Positions 10,831 to 23,286 of a stretch of DNA of 64,000 nt are shown one piece after another. The stretch covers positions 26,691,591 to 26,755,590 of the forward strand of contig CM067348.1 in assembly GCA_034190875.2 (NCBI GenBank), read 5' to 3'. Numbering within the stretch: the stretch's first letter is position 1; each line of letters opens with the position of its first letter. The position numbers were made by a program, and so were the translations under genes. The notes under the pieces are model-generated. The model made no database searches, was not told the DNA's origin, and was given only the letters and a program-made list of their open reading frames with translations. The stretch comes from Urechis unicinctus. Its lineage: Eukaryota; Annelida; Polychaeta; Xenopneusta; Urechidae.

Positions 10831-12369
10831 TTCTTGTATGTTAGCCTATATATCATTCAGTCAACCACAGGCTCATTTACGCCTTGTTGTGAACACCTAA
10901 ACTTGGCAATCATATAGTTTAAATTACATGCGCTGCAGCTTCATTCACACTTCACAGTTACACACTCTGTTATCCTCGAAGTATGTCGTCAGGGTTGTTT
11001 TCCGTATGCAGCGAGTGTTCTACCATTAAACGATGCAACGACACAAATATGCTTCTCACCTGAAAGCACTCGTTTAAGGGCCATAGTCACGTGGTTCGTA
11101 GCGCGATGGGTGACTCACTCAGCCGAGGCGATTTTGTCCGCGAGTATATCAATGTTGGGGTTCCTTTTGTAACGCGAAAAGTAGCTTGAGGCACCTCGCA
11201 ATTACATTATCTATTTATAGCATGTGGTGGCTTGGTTGTATTTGAAAGTCATAATTAGACTTTCCTGTTCAACGAAAATCATTCTTTGGGGTATGATTTC
11301 CTTCCAATCTTTCAAAACACTGTATCTACTACCCGCTTCTACCATCGGTGAGGTCTATTCATGTTGTTACATATTTGTGTCTAACACATCCTGTTTACAT
11401 ATAATTGTCCATAAACATACCTTAGTTATATGCTGGTGACGTGCAGGAGCGTCAGTCGGCACTGACGCCTCATCCACCCAGTAGCCAACTAACGACTTGT
11501 GCTGTGTGGGTTAGTGCATGAAATCCAAATACCCGGTGACTCCTGTCATATTATACCTGCAGCATTATTTTGACACTGCAACCAACTATACTACAATATT
11601 TAATACTATTGTAATCTGTTTTAGCACACTATAAAATGCGCATTGGTAGAATACGAGATGGTATTATTATCTGACATGCATGCAAAAGAAATGCAGCTTA
11701 CATTGAAATAATCCTCCAGTGGACCTTTCAATGGTAATGACTAAAGTCTACACTTGATTCTAAACATATACTTCGGAAAGTTTAATAGAATTGTCATTGA
11801 TGAGTGCTGCAGATTTTTGAAACAGTACAACACATGACCAGATTTGATGAAGTATACGATTTGGATATTGATGCATACCAGCATTTTTAGTACTGATACA
11901 ACTTCCCATCTGAGTTTTTTTCCTTTTTCCTTTTTCCGCAACTATTTTTGTAGTTTCAGTGGAAAACAAAATTGAATTATTTTAGCTCTAAGAGTTTTAG
12001 ATTTTTTACATTACAGACATGTCAATTAGTAAAGCTTCTTAAAAAGGCTCATTGGATGATGATTAAGTGCAATTTAAGTCCCGTGCATCTGCAGAAAACT
12101 AAATTAGACAATCGTTCATATCAGCGAAACGTCATGAACATGTTCCGTCAGAAGGGCGTACGCTATGATTGTCACAAAGTCAAAGGACTGATTCGTGATT
12201 CACTCAGCCGAAGCGATGTTCTGACGAGTATGTTAAAGTTGGGATTTCCCCTTTAAAGTAAACAGATGCATTAGGCACCTCTAAACTGCAAAATCGATTT
12301 TAGCTGTTGATAACATGGTTGGATGAGGATCATCATTAGACGGTCAAGTGTAACATAAACCATTTTTGC
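10831..12369. other. Upstream (5') region of unit 2
   Basis: Almost identical to 4,558-6,085, including the E-box/AP-1 pair (11,088-11,117), the palindrome (11,449-11,468) and the two CACTCAGCCGA blocks. Differences are few: an extra TA near 10,851, an extra A near 11,317, and a duplicated TTTTTCC run near 11,930. No coding exon recognised. Confidence 0.5.
11449..11468. repeat. 20-bp hairpin palindrome, unit 2 upstream
   Basis: Same 8-bp stem and CGGC loop as at 5,173-5,192, at the same place relative to exon 1. Confidence 0.6.
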
Positions 12370-12608
12370 GAATTGTTGACAATAATCACGTATATTGGTG
12401 AAATAACCATATGAATTGTTGACATTAATCACGTGTGGTAGTCACTATAAATACGTGAATTGTTGACAAATATCCCATGAGATGTAGACAATAACTAGCC
12501 AATTGTTGATGATAATCACGTACATTGATGACTATATCACGTGAATTATTGACATAAATCACGTGATTTGGTGATTATGACCACGTGAATTGGTGACAAT
12601 AAACCAAT
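12370..12608. repeat. CACGTG-rich degenerate minisatellite, second copy
   Basis: Virtually the same array as 6,086-6,326, again with four CACGTG hexamers. It belongs to the recent ~6.27 kb tandem duplication. Confidence 0.75.
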
Positions 12609-14147
12609 GAATATTTTAAGTCGTTGAACCAAGGAACATATCACTGGACGTTTCCGTGTTCAAATGAGTGCTGCTTACACTGGTATATGCACCGGAAGTA
12701 TTTCCGTGTCTGGTGCCAGTTAATTGTGTTCTTCTTCACACTGCCGTTGATGATGGCTGTAATAATGCTCAGTAATGGCTGATGATTAACCTGTTGCAGA
12801 TAGTAGTTAACGAATATAGTGTACCGATGCTGCTTTCAACAATGCTGTTTTCACACTGTCCACGAACGCATGAAACCGCTTCTTCTTCGCGTCTTCAATG
12901 ATGGATAGATAACCATTGCACGTTGAGGGTTGCTAACCCGATGTTACCTTTCATTTCTTGCTGATCATATACCCAATACATTGTCTTTTAACTGACAATG
13001 CTTCTCATTCCATCTAAGGCTGATCAAGGCTAGATGATGATTACAGTCATCGTAATCATACTTCAACACTCAAAGATAAACGTAAAACCCTTCCATAGGC
13101 GATCAAACAAGATCAATGCTACCTCTCCAGATTCCAGGCTTATTCATAGCAGAACGTATAAAGTCGTTCCCGTCACATCTACATTTTGCACTTATCATCA
13201 GAAACTGACTCATCAAATCTCATATATTCTGTACCATTTAATAAACGATCTACATCCAAATAAGTGATCCACAAGCATGCGCGGGTCCGGAGGTTCAGGC
13301 GCTGATATCCGTATTGTTAACTTGGAATGACCGTACATATTTGCTATTGTCCTAATGTAATAATTTGATTTATAATTTGTCACGTCCAATAAAACAATTA
13401 ACTATTTTTGCTTTTACTAATTATAAGCAAAGAACCCCTTTGATTCAATTGGCGTATGTATTAATTGAAGCATTTGTATAGCGATAAAATAGGCGAACAA
13501 ATAAAATGCGGAGATAAGTTAGATAGAACGAATTGTTTCTAACGGAACTGGCAAGAAAAAAAGGACGGATAACCATATATGTTTGACCCAGCTTTCACAT
13601 TATGTGGTCGTCCCCTAGAAACATTCGACAACTTGATGTTCATGTACTGTACAGCCAGATATACAAAGCTTAAGTGAGAAGACTTACAACATACCAAAAG
13701 CGTAGTGTATGAAGCATGGTCACAAACACATTCGTTCCCTAGATACGGAATGCGAAGATAATATAACGTGTAAGGAAACAAGAATGAGAACCAATTTTAC
13801 AAATTGCCATCAAGTTCAACACCATTTGACTGGCTAAATGACTGAACGAACGTTTGGGTGTATTTTTCTTTAAAAGTGTCATTATGAGTTAAAATATATA
13901 CTGAAGTATGTACGATTCATAAACTATGCAACACGATACGGTCATTGCTGTACATCTGCAACACAACATGGCTTATATACCCCAAGTGCATACTTAGTGA
14001 TTAATGAACAATTCAGGGTCCAACGGCATAAGTCACAAAATGCTTGCAAAACGAAAAAGAGGATCAAGAACTGGTCTGACCATATGTCAGATAGGAAAGG
14101 CATTGGACCAATAATCTCTTCTACATAACTTGAAATGAAACTGCATG
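12609..14147. repeat. Type B 3' flank of unit 3
   Basis: Very similar to 6,327-7,865, with small indels (for example an extra AAAT near 13,215). No coding exon recognised. Confidence 0.6.
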
Positions 14148-17100
14148 CTATTCAAGAAAGGGTCTGACCCTGAAGTTGCGCATACTGTGTTTGACCGGCA
14201 CCATAGACGTCCTCATACTGACGTAAGTCTTCATAAGCTGGGAATCACCTTGAAGAGGAGGGACATCTTGTTGAAATGTATCGTTCTCATATTCAGCATT
14301 GATATTTGATGATGAAGCATTTGCTGCACCAGTAAGCTGGGGGCAAGATACGTGTAAGGATGACATGTGCTGATTGTTCCCGAGTTCATGAGACGCTGAT
14401 GGTTGCTTTGCTGGTTTCGTAGCCGAGGCCAATGTCCTACGATCACAGTCACGTAAACATGGGGAATATAAATACATTGAATTGGAAAAAGGGTTATTTT
14501 CTGATTATCCATAGATTCAAAATTTGGAAGGGATGTTGGTAAAAATTACTTGCCTCTTGTAATGAATTAATGCAACGATGGAAGCAGCAGCAACGAGGCA
14601 GGCAACAACAGCCACGGTGTAGGCCACAATGACTGTGAACAAGTTGAAGCGGACCATAATATGCACATGAACACTTTTGATATTGTTATCTTTACACGTC
14701 ACATATTGAGGTTCCTAAGGGCTAATTGTTGGTTTGAAAAATGTTACTTACAGTACGAGTAGTGCCAACATTAAAATACTGGCCTATAACATAACTGGTG
14801 GAAAAGTTATAAGCAATGCCAGTATTGCTAACATTCCATAACTGCCTAATAAATTGATAAATGATGACAGAAGTGTACACTGTCGACTGAACCGTTCGAG
14901 AAATCATCTTCAAAAAAGCAGAAACTAAGATTATGCTAACGGGAAAGATTTGAGAAATACATTTGGGGCAGTCAGGATAAGCAATGCGAGGACAAGGATT
15001 TTATATTTCACCATGTGTATCAACATTCTGTTGAATGTTTCCTGTTGTTGTTGTCAGATGAAAGGTTGAGTCAGCGGCTACAGCACACATACACCGAATT
15101 ATGAAGTCAAACCACATGTGCAAATACACATGCTAGGCTTCAGATGGGTACTTCAGAATATAGTAGTTTCAGTATATAGGTAACGAGACTCAACGATGAA
15201 ATGTGGTGTATAACATTATTCTGACATTGTCAATTAACAGCAAACGGTGCTACACCTCCCGACATAACATTGCTGTATAATTTGTGCATCATTTGATCAT
15301 ACACCAGGATGTAATTGTACTGTTTGGGGTTCATGTCAAATGAATGGCTTATTCTAATGTCACAAAAGAGCCAATAAAGTGAAGGAACAGAATAAAATGA
15401 CCTACTGCCATCACCTGTAAGCAGAGAGCTGTCTTCCGTCGATCGCAGTTCATTTGCATATATAACTGCAGAGCTCATACACATGACTTTGTTTCGTTAT
15501 AGATAATACAGAAGAGACTAAAATGGGTATTAATCTATTCAGTGCGTGATAAATCAGGCTTTTTGTGCTCAACCATTTGTCGTTATGGGTAATATGTTAT
15601 TCCATGGCAGGTTGGCAACGTACTTAGTGTGTGTTGTACTCAACTCCTTCTCACATTGAGTTATGTTATTCCATAGCGTGTTGTACTCACCTTGTTCACA
15701 CACAGGAGGATAACCATTCCCAGAGCAAGCTACGGACTCCCACTGACCAGTACTCAGCTCCACAACAGCGCAGTCATGCCATGTGATGGGATGGCCTGTT
15801 TTCCAGTTGTTGTATTTCATATGACCAAGAACTGGGCCTAGTTTGTAAGATCATAAAAAATCACACAATGTGATAACAGTACAAATAAGCGACGAAAGGC
15901 GAAACAACTGTTGTGGTTAGAGGAATATCTCTCCAACACGTCCACATATCAGACATTCGTACCATTAACAACATCTTTCCAAACCCACAGCTGGTTTGTG
16001 ACGTCTATCCAGTATGTACTTTCAGTCGGACCTCCAGCCAGGCTGCCGTTTAGGATGTCACTGTAATCGGGGAAGATGTCCACAGACAGTAGATCGCTGT
16101 TGTGATCTACTGCACAGTAATATCGGGCTGTGTACCAGTTGGCCGCTGATTTCGCACCGACAACAGCACACATGTCCCCTACTAGTGTTCCTGGACACGT
16201 TCCACCTGGATGAAAAGGAATTGAATACACGACGGAATACTTTTGTGCTCCCATAAAGTTGCAATATAATCTGCTGTATAATATGTACAACTTACTTGGT
16301 GAGCAAGAAAATGTTAGCAATAAATATTTAGCTCTGAATGTTAGCACGAACATAAAACGATATGATATTCTAATACGGATATAATACAGTTATCATGGGA
16401 TTATCTGAACTCATGTCTTAATATAATATAGCTTGATGAACATTAAAACCGGAATAGGACGGACACCATTATCATACCCATGTCATTACATCCGTTAATC
16501 AGTGCATTTATTTTTGCACGTGCCTACCAGTAAACTCACAATCTCCAATTCAATAACTCATAGTTCAGAAATGTGTGGAAATGACATTATGTGATACTGA
16601 ACAAATTTCGATCAACAGTTTATCCATCAAACTTTAAAAATCAAGGTTGAGTACTCAATGAACATGGTGAAGCGTGATTAAATCAATCTATATGCATGCC
16701 ACTCTTCACGAAATGTATTGGGTGGAAATTACATAAAACCTAAAACATTTCAATGAAACGGCTTATCCGTCAAAATCCAACGGGACACACAGGCTTATCC
16801 AAGTGGTGAAGCGTGATTAAATTCGTTAAGCACATTCAAATATATGTATGTTAACCTTTTGATGTCCAGTTTCGTCCACATAGATATCCGTGAGTTTCGT
16901 CACACTTGCCCGTCTTGAAGCCATCACGCGTGCTAAACATAGCGCAGTCATTACTGTTGAAAACAAGTGTACCTTCGTAATACTCATGTGCGTCCACTGT
17001 CGTGCTGGCATGAATCCATTTTCCATACTTGATCAGACGCAGACGGATCCAAGCTTGACCAGCACGTTCTGTTGTTAATAAAACATTCACATTTGCATTG

Positions 17101-17315
17101 TCTATGATGGCCAGACTGGAGTTGTTAGTAGTGGCACAAATGTCCACAGCTGCCGGCCTTATTGTTTTTGCTGCTTCTCCGTCATGATATGTAAAACATC
17201 GTTCTCTTACGCCGTCCTGTTTACATCCTAATGAGACTTCCTCTATACTGACTGACGTCACCAGAAGTATCGTAACCAAGAATACCACATTTACAAATAT
17301 GTCACCGAAATACAT
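14148..17315 (-). CDS. Receptor unit 3: complete ectodomain and membrane segment, tail frameshifted
   Basis: Exons on the minus strand: 16856-17315 (signal peptide, CTLD1), 15963-16205 and 15691-15831 (CTLD2), 15256-15465 (unrecognised module), 15012-15077 (stalk), 14554-14689 (membrane), then tail from 14436. The first six exons join in phase with proper donors, and the last intron has the GC donor AG|GCAAGT. The tail exon is one base shorter than in unit 7: CATAAGCTGG on the plus strand where others have CATAAGGCTGG (near 14,235). This shifts the frame immediately before the YEDL motif, so the predicted product keeps YENDT but loses YEDL, YEDV and the last YxxL, ending at 14,148. Exon 1 has six cysteines and lacks EPN/WND-type motifs. 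It is either a tail variant or a one-base sequence error. Confidence 0.7.
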
Positions 17316-19929
17316 TTCGTTCTCATTTGCCTACATCCTGCTGTCAACTTAGCCCTCATTTACCGCCTCCTGTGAACACATAAACATGAGAACGATGACC
17401 GATTCCAATTGAATCTGTTGCAATTTGATCCTCACCACACAGTTACACAATCAGTAATCCTTGAGGTACGGGTAATGGTTGTTTTCCTCTCATAACGTTC
17501 CAAATCTACTACCGTTAAAGCATGGTTGACAAATTTAGGTTACTCACCTGAATGCACTCGTTTAAGACCCTTAGTCACCATTGGTAACATGAATCGTTTT
17601 TCACTCAGCCGAGGCGATGAGTCGACAAGTAAGTTAAAGTCGGGGTTCCCCACTGTAACATGAAAAGTAGCTTAAGGCACCTCGTGAATACATTATCTAT
17701 TTATAGCAAATGAAAACATAGCTGTATATCAAGGTCTGATTGAATGCTGCCCTCCGACAATGTCTCTACTATTCACTTTTGCCATTCGTGATGTCTATTT
17801 ATGGGCTGATATCTTTGTATCCAACAAATCCTGTGTAAATATAAATGTTCAGCAGTGTACTGCCGTTATGTACAATATGCGTGAGTGAAGGTCGGCACTG
17901 ACTGCTGTAAGACTGTGAGAGGGTTTTATTAACTTACGTGCATGCAAAAGAATCACAGCATGCATTAAAACAATCTTCTCGTGGACCTTTCAATGGTAAT
18001 GACTAATGTCTATACTTGTGGTAAGTTTTATAGAATTTGGACATTGGTAGAACTTATTCTCCTTCCAATCGTAGTTTTTTTCCCTATTTCATACGCTGTT
18101 TAGTAGTTGCAGTAACTAACCAAGTTAAAGTTATTACTAATAAGACCATTGAGTTTGAGACTTTTGCGCTTCACGCATGTCAATCACCAAAGTACCTCAG
18201 TGATGGTAGACCTATAAATGTAAATACTCATTTGATTACGATTTGATTTTGACCGGTTAAGTGAAATGTAAGTCCAGTGTATCTGCAGAAAGCCAAAAAC
18301 GGCAACATTTCATATCTGCAAAAGACGGATCACATTATGATCACGTTTTCCTCAGATGGGAATACGCTATGATCGTAAAAAATAATAATTAAAGTCACAG
18401 TACTGATAGTGCGATGCATAATTCACTCAGCCGAAGCAACAGTAGGTTAAAGTTGATTTCCCCACACCCTCCAACGTGAACAGTGTTATGGGGCACATGT
18501 TTTACTGTTAATAACATGACTGTATATGGAAATAATCATTAGACGTTCAAGTTTAATATGAACCTTTCGGTTTGTATGCTGCCCTTTCGATCCATGTGGC
18601 AATATTTCTGATTCTCAGTTTAGTGTGGTTATATTTTTGTGCCTGACATATCGTGTGTTCAAATAATTGTTCAGGAATCTATTGTGGGTATGCGCTGGTG
18701 GTCTTCGTGACTCGCATAATCACGTTAAATGGCAGTCCAATCTCGGAAAGGGGTGCTCACAAGTATTGTGCTTATACCCAGCTAACATTAAAACAATCTT
18801 CTGATGCATCTTTCATTAGTAATGATTCAAGCATAAACTTGATATTTACATACACTTGGAGAAAGTGTAATGGAATATTGGACTCTTCGAACGGGGTACT
18901 TTTTTTGCGAAGGATACAACACATTTCTACAATCTATCAATAATGTAATGTCTCGGCATGCTGACATAGGTAGAACCTTTATATATTCCCTTTAGTAAGG
19001 TTTTTTTCCTTCGTTGATTCCTAAAGGCAGTAAATATGCGTAAATATGCAGAGAATACAACACATTTCTACAATCGATCAATAATGTAATTTCTAAGCAT
19101 ACTGACGTAAGTAGAACCTTTGTACATCCTCTTTAGTAAGGTTGTATTCTTTTGTTGATTCCTAAATGCAGTAAATATGCAACTTCAAGCTATTAACTCT
19201 TTGTCTATGATTGATAGACTTGAGTGTTTTTGCTAGCTGACCACAAGTCAATCATTAAAGGCCTCAGTGATATGAGATCTACCCATTCCTTTAATTGCTC
19301 ATTTGAATATGATTTGACTTGTATAGATATAGAGTAATACAAGCACAGTGCATCTTCAGAAAAAAATGATATGAATGCCAGATGCTGTATGTGCACGCTT
19401 ATTATACTTTGAGTGGTGTAACTAAACATGAAAACCTGTTGCCACCCATGGAGATGTATTGTTACCGATGTGGACGTTGTGCTACTCATGGAAACGTATT
19501 GCCACCCATGGAGTTGGGTTGCTATCTACGACGACCGATAAAACAATCACGAGTATTCTATATCATCTTGGTATGTTGGACCAAGGAATAATAATTCAAG
19601 GCCGACTCTTTTAGCCCCAAACCTTCATAAACAAATATAGAAGCTTCTATTTTCTACTTGAACCATAACTTAGACACAGCACCTCATACAATTATTTGCC
19701 ATTGAAATGAAACGATTTAAAATCAGCATATATTTGTCAAATCGTCTGACTGACCTGTTCATAGTTATGATACAAATGCTGCAAACTTGAATGAAAGATT
19801 GCAAATGCGGGACAAATATGACAGATTTGGGGAATTTTACCTAACGCCGGAGATGATGAGTATAGATCAAATAATTCACTATGGTACTCAACGACGACAT
19901 CGGGTGTACAACATCACTCTGACAGTGTT
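17316..19929. other. Upstream region of unit 3 and downstream remains of unit 4
   Basis: No coding exon recognised. It contains diverged CACTCAGCCGA blocks (about 17,602 and 18,422), then a tandem doubling at about 18,905-19,180. A partial repeat of GCCACCCATGGAG lies at 19,440-19,515. The whole region is repeated at 40,050-42,840 about 22.7 kb away. Where a unit 4 tail and membrane exon would be expected I see no match. Confidence 0.5.
18905..19180. repeat. ~135-bp tandem doubling
   Basis: Two adjacent diverged copies of a segment with ACAACACATTTCTACAATC, AGGTAGAACCTTTATA-like and GTTGATTCCTAAA. The same doubling occurs at 41,645-41,920, while 58,262-58,390 has a single copy, so the doubling arose before the 23-kb duplication. 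Confidence 0.65.
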
Positions 19930-21835
19930 AACTAGTAGCAAACTGTGGTATACCTCCCGACGTAACATTGCCTGATCCTTTGTTGATCATTAAGTCATCA
20001 ACAGAGAATTGCTTTTACTGTTAAAGGACATTTCTTACAGAAGGGTTTGTTCGACTATCACAAAAGATTCATCAAAATTAAAGAACAGATTATGAAAGCA
20101 TACAACCACCACCGGTAAACAGTGAGCTGTCATCCGTCGTTCGCAGTTCATTTGTAAATATAACTAACGAGCATATAATAACAGCATTGCATCGCTCTAA
20201 GTATTGCAGGGAGAACTGAAAGAGCATTAATCTAGACGAGTGATAAATCATTCTTCTTAGTGCTCAACTCTTTCTCACAATGGGTTATGTGTTGAACACA
20301 CTTTGTTCACGGTTATGCTATTCCATAGCGTGTTGTACACACATTGTTCATACACAGGAGTAAGATTTTGTACATCATATGAGTAAGAACTGGGTTTAGT
20401 AGACAGGTCACAGAACAAACGTACCATGTGAAGTCATGCAGCCGAACGAGAAGAGATTGTAATGTTTGGTACCTTGTACTCCTAGATTCCTACATTAAGA
20501 CAAAGTTATTCCCAACACGCTTACATATTTGACATACGAACGCCATCCTTCTACACCCACAGCTGGTTTGTGACGTCTATCCAGTATGTACTTCCTGCTG
20601 AACCTCCTGCCGTTAAATATGTCACAAGACTCGGGGTAGATGTCCACAGACAGGAGATTGCTGTTGTGGTCTATGGTACAGTAATACTGGGCTGTGTACC
20701 AGTTTGTTGCTGATCTACTACCGACAACAGCACACATGTCCGCAACAAGCGTCCCTGGACATGTCCCATCTGCAAGACACAGAACAATACTAAGTTCCCT
20801 ACAGACTTGCAGTGAGTCATTGGGCGCATAATCTGCTGCTCTGTATGTAAAAAGTTTTTGACGAAGAAGATAGTGTTATTCAGGTTTCAAATTTCATCTT
20901 ATAATATGATGCGTCAACTGGAAAATCACAGACACTATTATCACACCAATGATATCAAAGCCACGAATCCGTTCATCATACTTGCTAACGTCAACCATCA
21001 TATTCGTTCGTTTGGAGAGACAAAAAATTCCAGTCGTGTTTCGATAACCTGCTGCGATCCAAATATCTCTAGTTCAAGAAAAGCTTTGGCTGAAAACTAA
21101 CACTTTTCAACCAATGTGAGTGTCAAAAGTACATTATGTCACAGCCTTGTCTAACATCATAACGTGCCCCTTTCTGTCATGCCCACGAGTGACCTACATG
21201 TCACCTGACAGCCCCAACCCCTTCTCCGCATGCATACCCCATATCTTAAAGCCACGCCCATCCTCAAACGGGCTACTCTATGTCTCATGAGAATTGGGAG
21301 TGCGTGCCTGAGTCGTTAAGGAAAGCCTTTTCAGTTCATACTCAAGCATGAAAAAGTATTTTATTATTATACAAAAACATTAAACATTCAAGACATTGTT
21401 TTCAACATTCATCTAATAATACACCATTATACTCGCAGTAGTGTTTTAGTAACCTGCTGCCGCGGAAATATCCCTTGTTCAGGAAGTGTATTGACTTAAC
21501 ACAATCTTACACTTTTCAATCAATGCAATGGCTTCAACATCACAGTTTCACAACAGGGAACAAACAGGCAAAGTAATAAAAAAATCAAAATGTGATTAGT
21601 TACGTTGGGCACTTAATATGTGAAACTTTTGATGTCCAGTTTCGCCCTCACAGAATGCCGAGATTTTCGATGCATTTGTCAGAAGTGCTAAACACAGCAC
21701 AGCCGTTTCTGTTGAGGACAAGTGATCGTGTGCGTCTGCCCCGCTGTGATATGTGAAACATCGCTGTGTTGCGCCATCCTGTTTACATCCAAACGAGAAT
21801 TCCTCCTAATGACTGACGTCACCAGCACATGACCC
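19930..21835 (-). pseudogene. Receptor unit 4: decayed relic
   Basis: Minus-strand remnants in family order: module-4-like DNA at about 19,945-20,170, a trace of exon 3 near 20,270-20,350, CTLD2 first half at about 20,535-20,769, and both ends of exon 1 at about 21,623-21,835. The CTLD2 piece retains the DMCAVVG-like start, the NWYTAQYYC segment and DHNSNLLSVDIYP, then shifts frame. In exon 1 the central part of CTLD1, including the WIRLRR segment, is deleted. No stalk, membrane or tail exon was found. The shared deletions with unit 8 show both descend from one already dead copy. Confidence 0.75.
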
Positions 21836-23284
21836 ACAATAACTCTTTGATATGCAAACTGGGCACGTTCTTTCCAATCACATTAGTAGAGAATTATCCA
21901 CCTCAGTGAAAATTACGATTTCTAGACCAGTCCTGCTATACACATTCAATAAAGCCGCCACAGATACTGTCAAGTGTGAAAAGTAACGCGACTGCAGTGT
22001 CAACTAAATGTCACAGATACCGCATTCAAAGATTTAAAGGTGAGTTATGTATTGTGGATCATGCTTGGAAGGGGATAGGGCGGGTTGAAGATGGAGTTCA
22101 ATATTCGTGACTAGGTAAACGGTTATACCCATGAGTACCGCTAGCAAAAGCCCTCTTTCTATGGCATTGTGTAGCCTTCTAGAATTGTTTAACTCGGTGC
22201 ATTCACTAAAAAGTTGTTTCCCGGTTAGTAAGGGTAGAAATAAGCTCTCTTAGACCAATGGCCAACAGGGCCTATAGGTTTCAAAATCTAGGGGCCACCA
22301 GCCAAAGTTAGGAACCATTGATTTTACAACACATACAAATAGGAAATCGTACGATCAATGTTATCTTTTCACCCTTATTTTAGTCGTGACACGTAAGCTC
22401 ATATATTGCTCTGACAAGGTTAAATTCACCATGTGACTCCAATGAATTTTTCGTAAAGCTGTAAGTTAAGGATGCATAAACCATCACTTTTATCGGTGGT
22501 GTCATTGTACACTTCTGGATGGTGCTTTTCTTGCACTTTTGGAGATTTGACTTCTTATTTCTTTTACTCATTCTTCACACTGCCGTTGATGATGGCTGTA
22601 ATAATGTTCAGTAATGGCTGATGATTAACATGATGCAGATAGTAGTTAAGGGATATAAAGTGTACCGATGGTGCTTTCAACAATGCTGTTTTCACACTGT
22701 CCACGAATGCATGCAGCCGCTTCATTGCGTATTCAATGATGGATAAATAACCATTGCACGTTGAGGGTTGCTAACCCGATGTTACCTTTCATTTCTCACT
22801 AATCATATACCCAATACATTCGGTGAATTTCTTAATTATAAGTTTAATTAAACTTAAACAAATCAGGTTTGTTCAATTAAACAAAACTTTAAACTTTCAT
22901 TGAATAATAAACAAACGATTTGTTACATCATACTCAAAACAGACTGCGTTGCCTCATTCGTGAAGGTGCCATGATTACATTTGATGAAGGATAAAACCGG
23001 TGATCTCACCCGAGAAAATCAAAACCTGACTGCATTTATTTGTTCAAGTCAATATTTGATCTCAAATAAGTTGCGAAGCGCTAATTTCAGTGTCCAATTT
23101 GTTCCGAAAAATCACACGGGCAAATATAGTTGCTTGGCAACAATAATTCAACAAAAAATCAACGCGCCTTTTTTTGTTGACGTTTGTGGAAGTTTTTGTC
23201 AACATAAAATTAAACTTACAATAAAGAAAGAGCACCAAAAAATTTTGTTTAATTTTCTTTCAACAACAAAATTGAACTTACAAT
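21836..23284. other. Spacer with repeated element and palindromic A+T-rich segment
   Basis: Includes a segment (about 22,030-22,560) with CTTGGAAGGGGATAGGGCGGGTTGAAG and AATCTAGGGGCCACCAGCC-type phrases, found again at 44,945-45,475 and 58,545-59,040. This is followed by a copy of the CACTGCCGTTGATGATGGCTG segment and an A+T-rich part (22,825-23,284) with inverted GTTGAC/GTCAAC motifs and a ~62-bp repeat ending in CAATAAAGAAA. Apart from the plus-strand frame listed separately, nothing coding is recognised. Confidence 0.45.
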
Positions 23285-23286
23285 AA
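22981..23286 (+). pseudogene. Possible orphan Ig-like fragment
   Basis: A plus-strand frame of about 100 codons contains a segment resembling the end of an Ig domain (FSV, then about ten residues later TGKYSCLAT). The same frame is kept at 45,890-46,090 with an in-frame 9-bp deletion. The first Ig cysteine is not convincing: it is Cys in this copy and Gly in the other. No splice model joins it to a gene. It may be an exon relic or chance. Confidence 0.2.
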
